Shown here one piece after another: positions 7,678 through 17,032 of a stretch of DNA of 64,000 nucleotides. This DNA comes from Lactiplantibacillus mudanjiangensis (lineage in GTDB: Bacteria; Bacillota; Bacilli; Lactobacillales; Lactobacillaceae). Made by a program: the position numbers and the translations under genes. The stretch covers positions 1-64,000 of the forward strand of contig NZ_BJDY01000004.1 of the NCBI RefSeq assembly GCF_005405385.1, read 5' to 3'. The stretch's first letter is position 1. Each line of letters opens with the position of its first letter. Below the pieces are notes generated by a model. That model did not search any database. It had not been told where the DNA came from and saw only the letters and a list, made by a program, of their open reading frames with translations.

Positions 7678-9402
7678 ATGAAAACGTTGATGCCTTACTT
7701 CAAACGGTATCGAGTCGATATTTGGGTCGCCACGATTGCAGTCTTATTGTTAGTCTTTGCAACCTTGTGGCAACCGCGTTTATTACAAACAATAATGGAA
7801 GCGATTATAAAAAATGATCAAGCAACCGTCTTACGAGAAGGCCTATTACTACTTGTGCTAGCCGTCCTAGGGATTATTGGTGGGATCGTGAATACGATCT
7901 ATTCTGCTCGTGTTGCCTTAGGGGTAGCGACCGACTTACGGGCTGATCTTTATGCCAAAGTCCAATCACTGGCTTATGCGGACGTGGAAAAGTTTGCGCC
8001 GTCCAACTTAGTGGTACGGATGACCAATGATATTAACCAAGTCCAACAAATTGTGATGGCTGGGTTTCAGCAGATTACGCGGATTCCGCTACTCTTTGTG
8101 GGGGCGTTAATTTTAGCCGTCATGACGATGCCGGAACAATGGTGGATCATTGTGGTTATGATGGTCGTGATTATCTTAGTGACCTTGGTAGCGGTGCGTC
8201 GGATGACGACGTATTTTGCCCAAACCCAAGAAGATATTGAACAGGTCAACACGCTGGCTCGTGAAAACCTAATGGGCATTCGGGTAGTTAAGTCATTTGT
8301 CCAAGAAAAGAATGAAATTAAAAAGTTTTCTAACGCATCCGATGAATTGACGAATGTGACCGCTAAAATTGGCTACTGGTTTGCGGTTTTGATGCCGGCG
8401 TTCTTTTTGATTGCCAATGTGGCGATGGGCGTTTCGGTGTATATTGTGGGACAAAACATCACGACGCATCCATCATACTTAGCGGCCATTACGAGTTTTA
8501 TCTCCTATTTAATGCAAATTTTATTTGCAGTGATTAATGGGGGCTTCTTGATGACGTTTGCGTCACGGGCAGTGATTTCGATTGGCCGAATTAACGAAGT
8601 GATGACGACGACGCCTAGCATGACTTATGCTGATGGCCCAGTCGAACAGATTCCTGGTGATATTCAGTTTGATCATGTCACCTTTACGTATCCCGGCGAT
8701 GATCAACCGACGTTAAAAGATGTGACGTTAACGATTCCCGCGGGCAGTATGTTGGGAATCGTCGGGGCAACCGGATCGGGTAAAACGACCTTAGCACAAC
8801 TGATTGCCCGGCTTTATGATCCAGATGAAGGCCGGGTATTAATTGGGGGCGTTGATGTCCGTGAGTTACCGGAAAAAACGTTACGAAAAACGGTCGCGTA
8901 TGTCTTGCAACGTTCGACCTTGTTCTCAGGCACGATTGCGGAAAATTTACGGCAAGTTAAGCCGGATGCTGAAGCACAGCACATGGCTTGGGCGGCTGAT
9001 ATCGCACAGGCAGCCGAATTTATTGATCAGTTACCGCAAACGTACGATGCGCCGGTGGAAGAACGGTCTCAAAATTTTTCCGGCGGGCAAAAACAACGGT
9101 TATCGATTACCCGTGGGGTGATTGCCAATCCAGAAATTCTCATTTTGGACGATGCCACGTCAGCGTTAGATGCCCGTTCGGAAAAATTAGTCCAAGAAGC
9201 CTTGGATCGTGAATTAAAAACGACAACCACGATTGTGATTGCCGAAAAGATTGCCTCAATCATTCGAGCAGATCAAATTATCGTTTTGGATGATGGTCAA
9301 ATTGTGGGGCATGGCACACATCATGACTTATTAAAGACGAGTACGGTTTATCAAATGATTTATCAGACGCAAAAAGCGCGCGAGGAGGGGCTAAATGACT
9401 GA
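7678..9402 (+). CDS. Heterodimeric ABC multidrug-type exporter, subunit with degenerate ATPase site
   Basis: 574 residues: an N-terminal six-helix exporter domain (about 1-310) fused to an ATPase domain (about 330-570). Walker A is GATGSGKTT and the signature NFSGGQKQR. After Walker B, the catalytic Glu is replaced by Asp (ILILDDATSALD), and the H-loop position reads IVIAEKI instead of an AHR-type motif. Such degeneracy is typical of one half of LmrCD/YheIH-like heterodimers. GAGGAGG precedes the ATG. It overlaps the partner gene by eight bases. Exports drugs or lipids by family; the real substrate is unknown. Confidence 0.9.
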   Translation: MKTLMPYFKRYRVDIWVATIAVLLLVFATLWQPRLLQTIMEAIIKNDQATVLREGLLLLVLAVLGIIGGIVNTIYSARVALGVATDLRADLYAKVQSLAYADVEKFAPSNLVVRMTNDINQVQQIVMAGFQQITRIPLLFVGALILAVMTMPEQWWIIVVMMVVIILVTLVAVRRMTTYFAQTQEDIEQVNTLARENLMGIRVVKSFVQEKNEIKKFSNASDELTNVTAKIGYWFAVLMPAFFLIANVAMGVSVYIVGQNITTHPSYLAAITSFISYLMQILFAVINGGFLMTFASRAVISIGRINEVMTTTPSMTYADGPVEQIPGDIQFDHVTFTYPGDDQPTLKDVTLTIPAGSMLGIVGATGSGKTTLAQLIARLYDPDEGRVLIGGVDVRELPEKTLRKTVAYVLQRSTLFSGTIAENLRQVKPDAEAQHMAWAADIAQAAEFIDQLPQTYDAPVEERSQNFSGGQKQRLSITRGVIANPEILILDDATSALDARSEKLVQEALDRELKTTTTIVIAEKIASIIRADQIIVLDDGQIVGHGTHHDLLKTSTVYQMIYQTQKAREEGLND

Positions 9403-11176
9403 CTTACGCAACGCCGGTAAATATTACTGGCATTATTTGAAACGTTACTGGTTCGGTTTTTTGATGAGCATTATCCTCATTGTGATTGCCACCTGGTGTA
9501 TTGTGATGGCACCCACTTACTTGGGACGGGCGATTGAAGATTTAACCCAGTATTTACAACAATGGACCAATCAAGCCATGCGGGCCAAGGCCACATTACA
9601 GCCGTTTAATCAGACGTTAGTGACGTATATTCTCTTGTATATTGTCGAAGCGATCGCGTTATTTGTAGCGAGTTTGATTTTGGCGCGGGTCACGGCTTAT
9701 TCGACTGGGACAATGCGGGTAGGCTTATTCCGTAAGTTGCAACGCATGCGGGTCCAGTATTTTGATACTCACCGAGATGGCGATATTTTAGCCCGGTTTA
9801 CGTCGGACTTAGATAATATCTTTAATGCGATGAATCAGGCACTGCTAGAAATTCTGTTGGCAGTCGCCCAGTTTGTGGGACTCCTGATCGTGATGTTCAA
9901 TCAAAATGTCACGATGGCGTGGGTCACCATGGCGTCAACGCCAATCACGTTAATCTTAGCTGCCTGGGTGATGCACAAAGCTAGTGTCGCGGTGAACCAA
10001 CAACAAGATGACATCGGCCAACTAAATGGCTATATTAATGAACAAGTTACCGGTCAAAAAGTCTTGATCACAAATGGCCTGCAACAGGATTCCGTCAAAG
10101 GGTTCCAGAAATATAATGCCAAAGTTCGGCAGTCAGCCTTGACCGGGCAAATCTGGTCGGGAATCTTAAATCCATTAATGCAAGGGATGTCGCTCTTAAA
10201 TACGGCAATCGTGATCTTCTTTGGCTCGTGGTTTGCGTTGAATGGGAATCTATCAACAGGGGCCGCGTTAGCATTAGTCGTCGTCTTCGTGAACTATGCG
10301 CAACAGTATTATCAACCCATCATGTCATTGACGAGTCTTTATAGCATGATCCAGTTAGCGATTACCGGTGCACGCCGGGTCGATGAAGTGCAGCAGCAAC
10401 CAGATGAAGTTAATCCAGCTGACGGTCGTGCCCTAACCGCGATTGAAGATGAATTGAAGATCGATGATGTGCACTTTAGCTATTTACCCGGCAAAGAAAT
10501 TTTGCATGGCGTCTCTATTCAGGTGAAACGTGGTGAAATGGTTGCGCTAGTTGGGCCAACTGGCTCAGGGAAAACGACCGTGATGAACTTACTGAATCGG
10601 TTCTACGATGTCGATAGTGGTGCGATCACCTTTGATGGTGTGAATATTCAAGATTTCGAGTTGTCGGCTTTGCGTCAACATGTCGGGATTGTCTTGCAAG
10701 ATCCACAATTATTTAGTGGCACGATTGCGGATAATATTCGCTATGGGGAACCAACGGCAACGATGGATCGCGTGATTGATGCGGCGAAACAGGCCAACAT
10801 TCATGACTTCATTGAAAGCTTGCCAGATGGTTATCAAACGCAAGTTTCTGATGAACAAAGTGTCTTTTCAGCCGGGCAAAAGCAATTGATGTCGATTGCG
10901 CGGACGATTTTGACAAATCCACAGCTCTTAATTTTAGATGAAGCGACATCTAACGTGGATACCGTTACGGAAGCCAAGATTCAAGCGGCGATGGATAATG
11001 TGATTCAGGGGCGGACGAGCTTTGTTATTGCCCATCGATTAAAGACAATCTTGAATGCGGATAAGATCGTGGTGTTGAAAGAGGGTCGCATTATTGAACA
11101 AGGTAGCCATCCTGAATTGTTAGCTGAAGACGGCTTTTACGCTGAGCTGTATCATAATCAGATGGTGTTTGATTAA
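9395..11176 (+). CDS. Heterodimeric ABC multidrug-type exporter, catalytically competent subunit
   Basis: 593 residues with exporter membrane domain (about 1-335) and ATPase domain (about 350-590). Walker A GPTGSGKTT, signature FSAGQKQL, Walker B LLILDEATSNVD with the catalytic Glu, and H-loop VIAHRL. Its signature has SAGQ rather than SGGQ. Because each composite ATP site uses Walker A/B of one chain and the signature of the other, this gives one normal and one weakened site with its partner. The gene starts inside the partner's end, on GAGGAGGGG ribosome bases, so synthesis is coupled. A terminator follows at 11192. Confidence 0.9.
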   Translation: MTDLRNAGKYYWHYLKRYWFGFLMSIILIVIATWCIVMAPTYLGRAIEDLTQYLQQWTNQAMRAKATLQPFNQTLVTYILLYIVEAIALFVASLILARVTAYSTGTMRVGLFRKLQRMRVQYFDTHRDGDILARFTSDLDNIFNAMNQALLEILLAVAQFVGLLIVMFNQNVTMAWVTMASTPITLILAAWVMHKASVAVNQQQDDIGQLNGYINEQVTGQKVLITNGLQQDSVKGFQKYNAKVRQSALTGQIWSGILNPLMQGMSLLNTAIVIFFGSWFALNGNLSTGAALALVVVFVNYAQQYYQPIMSLTSLYSMIQLAITGARRVDEVQQQPDEVNPADGRALTAIEDELKIDDVHFSYLPGKEILHGVSIQVKRGEMVALVGPTGSGKTTVMNLLNRFYDVDSGAITFDGVNIQDFELSALRQHVGIVLQDPQLFSGTIADNIRYGEPTATMDRVIDAAKQANIHDFIESLPDGYQTQVSDEQSVFSAGQKQLMSIARTILTNPQLLILDEATSNVDTVTEAKIQAAMDNVIQGRTSFVIAHRLKTILNADKIVVLKEGRIIEQGSHPELLAEDGFYAELYHNQMVFD

Positions 11177-11191
11177 TTCAATAATTGGAGT

Positions 11192-11227
11192 CTTCCAAGA
11201 TTATTGCCAATCTTGGAAGGCTTTTTA
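11192..11227 (+). terminator. Terminator of the ABC exporter operon
   Basis: Perfect stem CTTCCAAGATT / AATCTTGGAAG, then GCTTTTT. Confidence 0.9.
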
Positions 11228-11315
11228 GTTAATAACTATGAGTTAATTCACGACAGTAGTATGATATGAACGAGCCACTTTGTTCATTAAACTAATAATC
11301 TAAAGGAGTCGGGGA

Positions 11316-12152
11316 ATGATTATCAAAAGAGGATGGCTGATACTTATTGGTTTGAGTATTGGGGCAGGTTGGACCCAACTAGCTCATGCGAGTACCACCG
11401 TTAAGCAATCAGCAATAACACCAGTCGTTGCTAAGAAGACTTATTTAACTGCTAGTCAAACCGGTAAGCTTTATCAGTTTCAAGCAGCGGGTGAGCAGGT
11501 ACAGTTAAAGGCTGTGCATCAATTGCGGAATTTTCCACATACTAAATGGACATGTACGCAACAAACTTATCTTTTTAAAAATGGTAAGAAGTATCTCTAC
11601 TATTATGTTAAAAATAAAACTGGTAAATCGGGTTGGGTGTGGCATCAATATTTGAAGTTAACGGATGTTCGTTTAGCTGTTCCCTTAATTGGGCAGCGGC
11701 CACAGTTACCAACGGGATGTGAAATTACCGCAACGGCGATGATGCTACAGTATGCTGGTGCTAAAGTGACCAAAATGCAGTTAGCAAAAGAAATGCCGCG
11801 CAGTAGTAATCCTAATCGTGGTTTTGTCGGAAGTCCTTATAACAGCGTTGGTTGGGGACATTATGTTTATCCAGGCGGCCTAATGAGTACAGTAAAGCGG
11901 CATGTTGGAACCGCTGTGAACTTGACTGGAAGCCGATTGCCCAAGCTGAAGCAGGTTGTGACCAATAATCACCCAGTCGTTACCTGGATGGCTGGATTAG
12001 ATGGTTTTCAAACGCATAGTATTACGGTTACCGGCTATTCGGCTAAACGAATTTATTATAATGATCCTTGGACGAAGCAAAAAACAAGTCTAAGTAATCA
12101 GCAATTTATAACCTATTGGCAAAAAAATCAATACCGAGCGCTTAGTTACTGA
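11316..12152 (+). CDS. Secreted C39-like cysteine peptidase
   Basis: 278 residues. Signal peptide about residues 1-25 with a likely cut after AHA. An SH3-like wall-binding region follows (about 45-115, ending GKSGWVWHQYLKL). Residues 120-278 form a C39-like papain-fold domain: Cys in LPTGCEITA, His in THSITVTGY and Asn/Asp in YYNDPW are the expected catalytic residues. Such secreted proteins in lactobacilli are thought to act at the cell wall; the substrate is unknown. AAAGGAG precedes the ATG, and terminators isolate the gene on both sides. Confidence 0.8.
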   Translation: MIIKRGWLILIGLSIGAGWTQLAHASTTVKQSAITPVVAKKTYLTASQTGKLYQFQAAGEQVQLKAVHQLRNFPHTKWTCTQQTYLFKNGKKYLYYYVKNKTGKSGWVWHQYLKLTDVRLAVPLIGQRPQLPTGCEITATAMMLQYAGAKVTKMQLAKEMPRSSNPNRGFVGSPYNSVGWGHYVYPGGLMSTVKRHVGTAVNLTGSRLPKLKQVVTNNHPVVTWMAGLDGFQTHSITVTGYSAKRIYYNDPWTKQKTSLSNQQFITYWQKNQYRALSY

Positions 12153-12160
12153 TTATTGCA

Positions 12161-12203
12161 GTGCTAAACAAGTTATCAACTGACTTGTTTAGCGCTTTTT
12201 TTA
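12161..12203 (+). terminator. Terminator after the C39-like peptidase gene
   Basis: Stem GTGCTAAACAAGT / ACTTGTTTAGCGC with seven T. Confidence 0.9.
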
Positions 12204-12418
12204 TATCTAAGTACAAATTAATTAATAAACTCACTCGCCAAACGGGTCATATCGATGTCAAGTGATCGAACAAAGCCGAAAGCTAGGCGTCAACCGTTTC
12301 TTAAGAAAAGTTAAAGCTAAATAATTGAAAGCGGTTAATCATCAACTTGTTTAAGAAAATATAAAGGAAACACTAAAAAAGACGTTCATTTGCTAAAAAA
12401 AACATAAAAATACGCTAT

Positions 12419-12470
12419 ATTGATACACAAAAAGCGATACAGAATACTGTATCACTTTTTGTGTATCAAT
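12419..12470. promoter_or_regulatory. 52-bp palindrome, candidate ManR/LevR enhancer
   Basis: Left arm ATTGATACACAAAAAG and right arm CTTTTTGTGTATCAAT are perfectly complementary. An inner GATACAG/CTGTATC pair and an AATA centre continue the symmetry, with a single mismatch. No T-run follows, so it is not a normal terminator. Its centre is about 65 bases upstream of the -24 element, which suits an upstream activator site for a sigma-54 enhancer-binding protein. Half-sites TGATACAC or GTGTATCA recur upstream of manR (30182) and of the second PTS genes (33128). The rest of the 12204-12649 gap holds nothing else I can support except the promoter. Confidence 0.65.
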
Positions 12471-12509
12471 ATAAAGCCTTTAATATCGGTCTTTACCAAT
12501 TAGTGTATT

Positions 12510-12527
12510 TTGGCACGGAAGTTGCAT
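12510..12527 (+). promoter_or_regulatory. Sigma-54 promoter of the mannose PTS operon
   Basis: TTGGCAC-N5-TTGCAT matches the sigma-54 consensus (TGGCAC N5 TTGCW) perfectly. It lies 123 bases before manL. Mannose-family PTS operons of Firmicutes are classic sigma-54/LevR targets, and a LevR-type activator is encoded at 30274. Confidence 0.9.
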
Positions 12528-12649
12528 ATATATTAGTGAGTGCAAAAAAGATTGCGCTTACAGTATCACAATAAAATTTAGTTACAGGCTATTTAGACAT
12601 TATTTATTCATTTTCCTATGACTGTAACAAAAAAATAGGAGGTACAAAG

Positions 12650-13630
12650 ATGGTAGGCATTATCATTGCTAGTCACGGTGAATTCGCTAAAGGCATTTAT
12701 CAATCCGGATCAATGATTTTCGGTGAACAAGAAAACGTTCAACCGGTTACATTGATGCCTAGTGAAGGACCTGATGACATCAAGGCCAAATTGGAAAAGG
12801 CAATCGCTTCTTTCGATGACCAAGACCAAGTCTTATTCTTAGTCGACCTTTGGGGCGGCACACCATTCAACCAAGTTAACGGCTTGTTTGAAGCACATAA
12901 GGACAAATGGGCGATTGTCGCTGGTTTGAACTTACCAATGTTGATCGAAGCTTATGCTTCACGCTTATCAATGAATTCGGCGCACGAAATTGCGACCCAT
13001 ATCATTGAAACTGCTAAAGATGGGGTGAAGGTTCGTCCTGAAGCCTTAGCACCTAAAGAAGATGCTAAAGCAGCAGCTGTAGATAATTCAGCAAACGCTG
13101 GCCGTCCTGGGAAATTCGAATACGTGCTTGCACGGATCGATTCTCGTTTACTTCATGGTCAAGTTGCAACTGCTTGGAGTAAAACAGTTAACCCAACTCG
13201 GATTATCGTTGTTTCTGATAACGTTGCCAAAGACAACTTACGGACACAAATGATTATTCAAGCGGCACCAAATGGTGTTAAAGCGCATGTCATTCCAATC
13301 GATCAAATGATCAAGATTGCCAAAGATGACAAACACTTCGGTGGTCAAAAAGCGTTGCTCTTATTTGAAACCCCTCAAGATGCTTTGAAAGCAATCAAGG
13401 GTGGCGTACCGTTGGATACCTTGAACATCGGTTCAATGGCACATTCAGTTGGTAAAGTTCAACCAAACAAGGTTTTAGCTTTCGATCAAGATGATATCGA
13501 TACTTACAAAGAACTTGAAAAGATGGGCGTCAAGATGGATGTTCGTAAAGTTCCTACCGATGGTCAAGAAAACCTTGATCACATCATGGATAAAGCTGAA
13601 AAATTGTTAAAAGAACAAGCTAATAGTTAA
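12650..13630 (+). CDS. manL: Mannose-family PTS, fused IIAB component
   Basis: 326 residues: IIA-man domain (about 1-135; phospho-His in IIIASHGEF) linked to IIB-man domain (about 155-325; phospho-His in [16 protein letters not shown]). It passes phosphate from HPr to the incoming sugar (mannose, glucose and related hexoses). Strong AGGAGG site before ATG. It is first in the IIAB-IIC-IID operon behind a sigma-54 promoter. The codon use and AT-moderate composition look highly expressed. The family is clear; sugar specificity is inferred. Confidence 0.95.
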   Translation: MVGIIIASHGEFAKGIYQSGSMIFGEQENVQPVTLMPSEGPDDIKAKLEKAIASFDDQDQVLFLVDLWGGTPFNQVNGLFEAHKDKWAIVAGLNLPMLIEAYASRLSMNSAHEIATHIIETAKDGVKVRPEALAPKEDAKAAAVDNSANAGRPGKFEYVLARIDSRLLHGQVATAWSKTVNPTRIIVVSDNVAKDNLRTQMIIQAAPNGVKAHVIPIDQMIKIAKDDKHFGGQKALLLFETPQDALKAIKGGVPLDTLNIGSMAHSVGKVQPNKVLAFDQDDIDTYKELEKMGVKMDVRKVPTDGQENLDHIMDKAEKLLKEQANS

Positions 13631-13658
13631 TTATCGGAGAAAAATGGAGGATTAAATC

Positions 13659-14465
13659 ATGAATTTGAACGCAATTCAAATGATTTTAGTCGTACTAGTC
13701 GCATTTTTAGCTGGTATGGAAGGTATTTTGGATGAATTCCATTTCCATCAACCAGTTGTTGCATGTGCCTTGATCGGCTTAGTTACTGGACAATTAGTTC
13801 CATGTATTATTTTAGGTGGTAGTCTTCAAATGTTGGCCCTTGGTTGGTCAAACGTTGGTGCCGCCGTTGCCCCTGATGCTGCTTTAGCATCAATTGCATC
13901 TGCAATTATTTTAGTTCTTGGTGGCCAAGGTAAAGCCGGAGTTTCTTCTGCTATTGCTATCGCCATTCCTTTAGCCGTTGCTGGTTTATTATTAACCATC
14001 ATCGCACGTACAATCGCTACGTTAATGGTCCATGCAATGGACCGTGCTGCTGAAGAAGGTAGTTTTGCTAAAATTGACATGTGGCAAGTTATTGGTATTT
14101 GTATGCAAGGGTTACGTATCGCTATTCCAGCTGCTTTAATCTTGGCTGTTGGTGCTGGTCCCGTTAAAGCAATGTTGAACGCAATGCCTGCTTGGTTGAC
14201 TGATGGTTTGTCAATCGGTGGTGGGATGGTCGTTGCCGTTGGGTATGCCATGGTTATTAACATGATGGCTTCTCGCGAAATGTGGCCATTCTTTGCCTTA
14301 GGTTTTGCTCTTGCTGCTATCAGCGAATTGACGTTGATCGCTTTAGGTGCTATTGGTGTTGCCATGGCTCTCATCTACTTGAACCTTTCTAAAATGGGTG
14401 GTTCAGGCAACGGTGGCGGTTCTGGTACCGGTGACCCTGTCGGCGATATTATCGATAAGTATTAG
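13659..14465 (+). CDS. manM: Mannose-family PTS, IIC membrane component
   Basis: 268 residues with many hydrophobic segments from residue 3 onward, ending in a Gly/Ser-rich tail (GGSGNGGGSGTGDP). Contains the conserved ALGWSNVGAAVAPDAALASI region of IIC-man proteins. Forms the sugar channel with IID. Starts 28 bases after manL with an ATGGAGG ribosome site. In lactic acid bacteria the IIC/IID pair is also the receptor for class IIa bacteriocins, which is known biology of the family rather than something seen here. Confidence 0.93.
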   Translation: MNLNAIQMILVVLVAFLAGMEGILDEFHFHQPVVACALIGLVTGQLVPCIILGGSLQMLALGWSNVGAAVAPDAALASIASAIILVLGGQGKAGVSSAIAIAIPLAVAGLLLTIIARTIATLMVHAMDRAAEEGSFAKIDMWQVIGICMQGLRIAIPAALILAVGAGPVKAMLNAMPAWLTDGLSIGGGMVVAVGYAMVINMMASREMWPFFALGFALAAISELTLIALGAIGVAMALIYLNLSKMGGSGNGGGSGTGDPVGDIIDKY

Positions 14466-14483
14466 AGAAGGAGGAAAACTAAA

Positions 14484-15398
14484 ATGGCTGATCAAATTAA
14501 ATTAACTAAAAGTGATCGTGTTAAAGTTTGGTGGCGTTCGAACTTCCTCCAAGGTTCATGGAACTACGAACGTATGCAAAATGGTGGTTGGGCTTACACG
14601 TTAATCCCAGCTCTAAAGAAATTATATACAACTAAAGAAGACCGTGCCGCTGCTTTGAAGCGTCACTTGGAATTCTTCAATACTCATCCATACGTGGCTT
14701 CACCAATTATTGGTGTTACCTTAGCTCTTGAAGAAGAACGGGCCAATGGGGCTCCCATTGACGACGTTACGATTCAAGGGGTTAAAGTTGGGATGATGGG
14801 TCCTTTGGCTGGTGTTGGTGATCCAGTGTTCTGGTTTACCGCTAAGCCAATTATCGGGGCCTTAGCTGCTTCCCTTGCTTTGGGTGGTAGTATCATGGGA
14901 CCAATCTTGTATTTCGTTGTTTGGAATGCAATTCGTATCGGATTTATGTACTATACACAAGAATTCGGTTATAAAGCCGGTTCTGCTATTACTGAAGATT
15001 TATCTGGTGGTATCTTACAAGACATTACTAAAGGTGCTTCTATCTTAGGGATGTTCATCTTACCAGCATTGATTGAACGCTGGGTTGTTGTTGACTTCAG
15101 TCCAGTTAAAGTTTCAAGTATCAAGCAAGCTTCTGGTGCTTACATTGACTGGGACAAATTGCCAAAGGGTGCTCAAGGTATCAAAGAAGCCTTGACACAA
15201 CAAAAAGCTGGTTTGTCACTCGATAAGTACAAAGTTACAACTTTGCAAGATAACTTAAATCAATTAATCCCTGGTTTTGCTGCTTTGTTGATTACTTTCC
15301 TCTGCATGTGGTTATTGAAGAAGAAAGTTTCACCAATCATCATCATCTTCGGTTTATTCGCTTTTGGTGTTATCATGCATGTTCTTGGTGTTATGTAG
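14484..15398 (+). CDS. manN: Mannose-family PTS, IID membrane component
   Basis: 304 residues. Contains the IID-man hallmarks: N-terminal cytoplasmic part with FLQGSWNYERMQNGGW, a central GPLAGVGDPVFW motif and C-terminal membrane helices (about 255-303). A region around residues 205-250 (SSIKQASGAYIDWDKLPKG) is an extracytoplasmic loop seen in lactobacillus forms. Starts 18 bases after manM with a GAAGGAGG site. Followed by a terminator, so ManO has its own promoter. Confidence 0.93.
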   Translation: MADQIKLTKSDRVKVWWRSNFLQGSWNYERMQNGGWAYTLIPALKKLYTTKEDRAAALKRHLEFFNTHPYVASPIIGVTLALEEERANGAPIDDVTIQGVKVGMMGPLAGVGDPVFWFTAKPIIGALAASLALGGSIMGPILYFVVWNAIRIGFMYYTQEFGYKAGSAITEDLSGGILQDITKGASILGMFILPALIERWVVVDFSPVKVSSIKQASGAYIDWDKLPKGAQGIKEALTQQKAGLSLDKYKVTTLQDNLNQLIPGFAALLITFLCMWLLKKKVSPIIIIFGLFAFGVIMHVLGVM

Positions 15399-15435
15399 AA
15401 AAAGATTTCAGTCTGAGTCTTTGACTTAGATCATT

Positions 15436-15467
15436 GGGATGGACTCTTTGGAGTTCATCTCTTTTTG
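15436..15467 (+). terminator. Terminator of the mannose PTS operon
   Basis: Stem GATGGACTC / GAGTTCATC with TTTG loop, then TCTTTTT. Confidence 0.8.
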
Positions 15468-15471
15468 TTAA

Positions 15472-15509
15472 ACGGCGCCTTTGCGAAAAAGCTGCCGGCG
15501 CCGTATAAT
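15472..15509 (+). promoter_or_regulatory. manO promoter with overlapping dyad
   Basis: TTGCGA (15481-15486), 17-bp spacer, TATAAT (15504-15509): a good vegetative promoter. The inverted repeat ACGGCGCC / GGCGCCGT (15472-15479 and 15497-15504) brackets the -35 box and touches the -10, so it could be a repressor site. What binds it is unknown. Confidence 0.7.
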
Positions 15510-15544
15510 CGGTGTTATCAAGAGAAAGAAATGGAGTCAGTCAG

Positions 15545-15928
15545 ATGGTCCAATCTATTAATACAAAGGTCGACTTAGTCATTGCTGGTAATTCTCATTT
15601 AGGATTAACCGATTATGGCAAAATTATGGTCGGGGACAAAGGGTTTGAATTTTACGATGATCGAAATGTTCGGAATTATATTCAAATTCCATGGGATGAA
15701 GTTGATTCAGTAATTGTGTCAGTAGTCTTTAAGGGTAAGTGGATTCCTCGGTATGCTTTGAAGACTAAGAAAAATGGGACTTATGCTTTTTCTTCTAAGA
15801 ATCCGAAGAAAGTTTTGCGAGCTATTCGTAAATACATTGAGCCGGATCGTATTCTTCAATCCTTGACATTCTTTGACGTCATGAAACGATTATTTAAGGG
15901 TAAGAATCGGGACAATTATTTAAAGTAG
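15545..15928 (+). CDS. manO: DUF956 family protein ManO
   Basis: 127 residues, soluble, matching the DUF956/ManO family that accompanies mannose-PTS operons in lactobacilli (GLTDYGKIMVGDKGFEFYDDRN, NYIQIPWDEVDSV). I start at MVQSINTK, with GGAG at good spacing; an upstream TTG would add 11 residues. Often described as a regulator of the mannose PTS; molecular function is not well established. It has its own promoter and terminators on both sides. Confidence 0.85.
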   Translation: MVQSINTKVDLVIAGNSHLGLTDYGKIMVGDKGFEFYDDRNVRNYIQIPWDEVDSVIVSVVFKGKWIPRYALKTKKNGTYAFSSKNPKKVLRAIRKYIEPDRILQSLTFFDVMKRLFKGKNRDNYLK

Positions 15929-15945
15929 GCTGAAATCTACTTGAA

Positions 15946-15976
15946 GGGCCAGTATCGAGAGAGCTGGTCCTTTTCT
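15946..15976 (+). terminator. Terminator of manO
   Basis: Stem GGGCCAG / CTGGTCC followed by TTTTCTT. Confidence 0.75.
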
Positions 15977-16029
15977 TACGAATTATTGTTAGCTCTTTCA
16001 GATTATACAGCTAGGTTAGTTTTAACATA

Positions 16030-16331
16030 CTTGAAAAGATATATTGAGAGAAAATAATGTATGAATATATCAATAATCGGGGGTATCGTACTTTAATTAA
16101 CGTTAAAAACATTGGCAGTCTCGCTAGGATCAATGGCAACTTTAATTCCATCAATTTCGATGGGAATGATTCTTGGGCGCACCAATTGGACAAGTGGTAT
16201 TTTTAGGTGTTGCCAATGTAGTTGAGGTTTCTTGGAGCTGGTTGGGTTTTACAATTGGCTGTGGTTTGATCGTGTTATTTATTATCTTTGGAACTAGTCA
16301 AATGAAAGAGCCTGCCCTAATTGATGACTAA
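16030..16331 (+). pseudogene. Remnant of a membrane transporter
   Basis: No intact frame. An interrupted reading gives hydrophobic pieces (MATLIPSISMGMILG near 16132; SWSWLGFTIGCGLIVLFIIF near 16228-16290, ending MKEPALIDD and TAA). These look like the C-terminal helices of a secondary transporter broken by frameshifts. The family cannot be named. The remnant and a terminator fill the 548-base gap between manO and the next gene. Confidence 0.4.
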
Positions 16332-16364
16332 GTAAGGTGTAAATTACGATAGTCATTTGAATTT

Positions 16365-16400
16365 AGCAACTAACGTCAATTGGCGCTAGTTGCTTTTTTT
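16365..16400 (+). terminator. Terminator
   Basis: Stem AGCAACTAACG / CGCTAGTTGCT with seven T, directly after the transporter remnant. Confidence 0.85.
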
Positions 16401-16476
16401 GATTAAAAATAAATGATTAATCTTATTGAAATTTAATTATTTCTCTTCTAAAATTAGGCATTAGGAGGGGATACCA

Positions 16477-16908
16477 ATGAAATTAAGGACGTTATTAGGG
16501 GATTATCTCAAAGGATTAGTGTGTTATGTGATCGTGGGCTACTTTGTGACCGCTAATCCTGATGGCACACTCAATTGGCACTGGAATGTGCTGAATATAT
16601 GGCTGACTAGTTCTTACTTGATTTTTTACCCGCTGTTATTGAATCGGGTGCCACAACTACGGCGGCCGTGGTTAGCGATGAAGTCATTGACTAACTCAGG
16701 TTTTAAAGCGAGTCTCGATGATCGTTCAAGTTATCATCAAGCAACCAATCCGGTGATGAATCGCTATGACATGGCTGACCGAATGCAACGTCAAGATGAT
16801 GGGGCGAATCTTGCCATCACGCTATTAGTGCGCGGCGTCTATATGCTTATCGCGATACCTGGACTGATTATTTATGGCATATGGACTGGTATTAAAAAAG
16901 CCAGCTAA
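16477..16908 (+). CDS. Membrane protein of unknown function
   Basis: 143 residues with three membrane segments (about 10-28, 42-60 and 112-135) and a polar middle containing SLDDRSSYHQATNP. AGGAGG lies at good spacing before the ATG. I recognise no family. It stands alone between a terminator and the L,D-transpeptidase region, 124 bases upstream of the leader peptide. Confidence 0.65.
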   Translation: MKLRTLLGDYLKGLVCYVIVGYFVTANPDGTLNWHWNVLNIWLTSSYLIFYPLLLNRVPQLRRPWLAMKSLTNSGFKASLDDRSSYHQATNPVMNRYDMADRMQRQDDGANLAITLLVRGVYMLIAIPGLIIYGIWTGIKKAS

Positions 16909-17032
16909 AGTAGTTAGGTGAGTTATTTTTACCCAAATAATTCTTGTTACTCGTACATCATCGTGCTACTATGCAGACATGCAGGCTGGGGTTATGAGCT
17001 AGTGTCAAATCGGTTTAGGAGGAGTTAGGTTG

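Noticed and set aside
12326-12339. Catabolite-response (cre) site TGAAAGCGGTTAAT
   Set aside because: Matches the consensus at 12 of 14 positions but lacks the final CA; not strong enough to list.
12419-12470. Palindrome as a terminator
   Set aside because: No T-run follows on either strand, and the peptidase gene already has a terminator at 12161.
13826-14374. 182-codon frame opposite manM
   Set aside because: Antisense shadow of the hydrophobic IIC gene; composition reflects the complementary strand.
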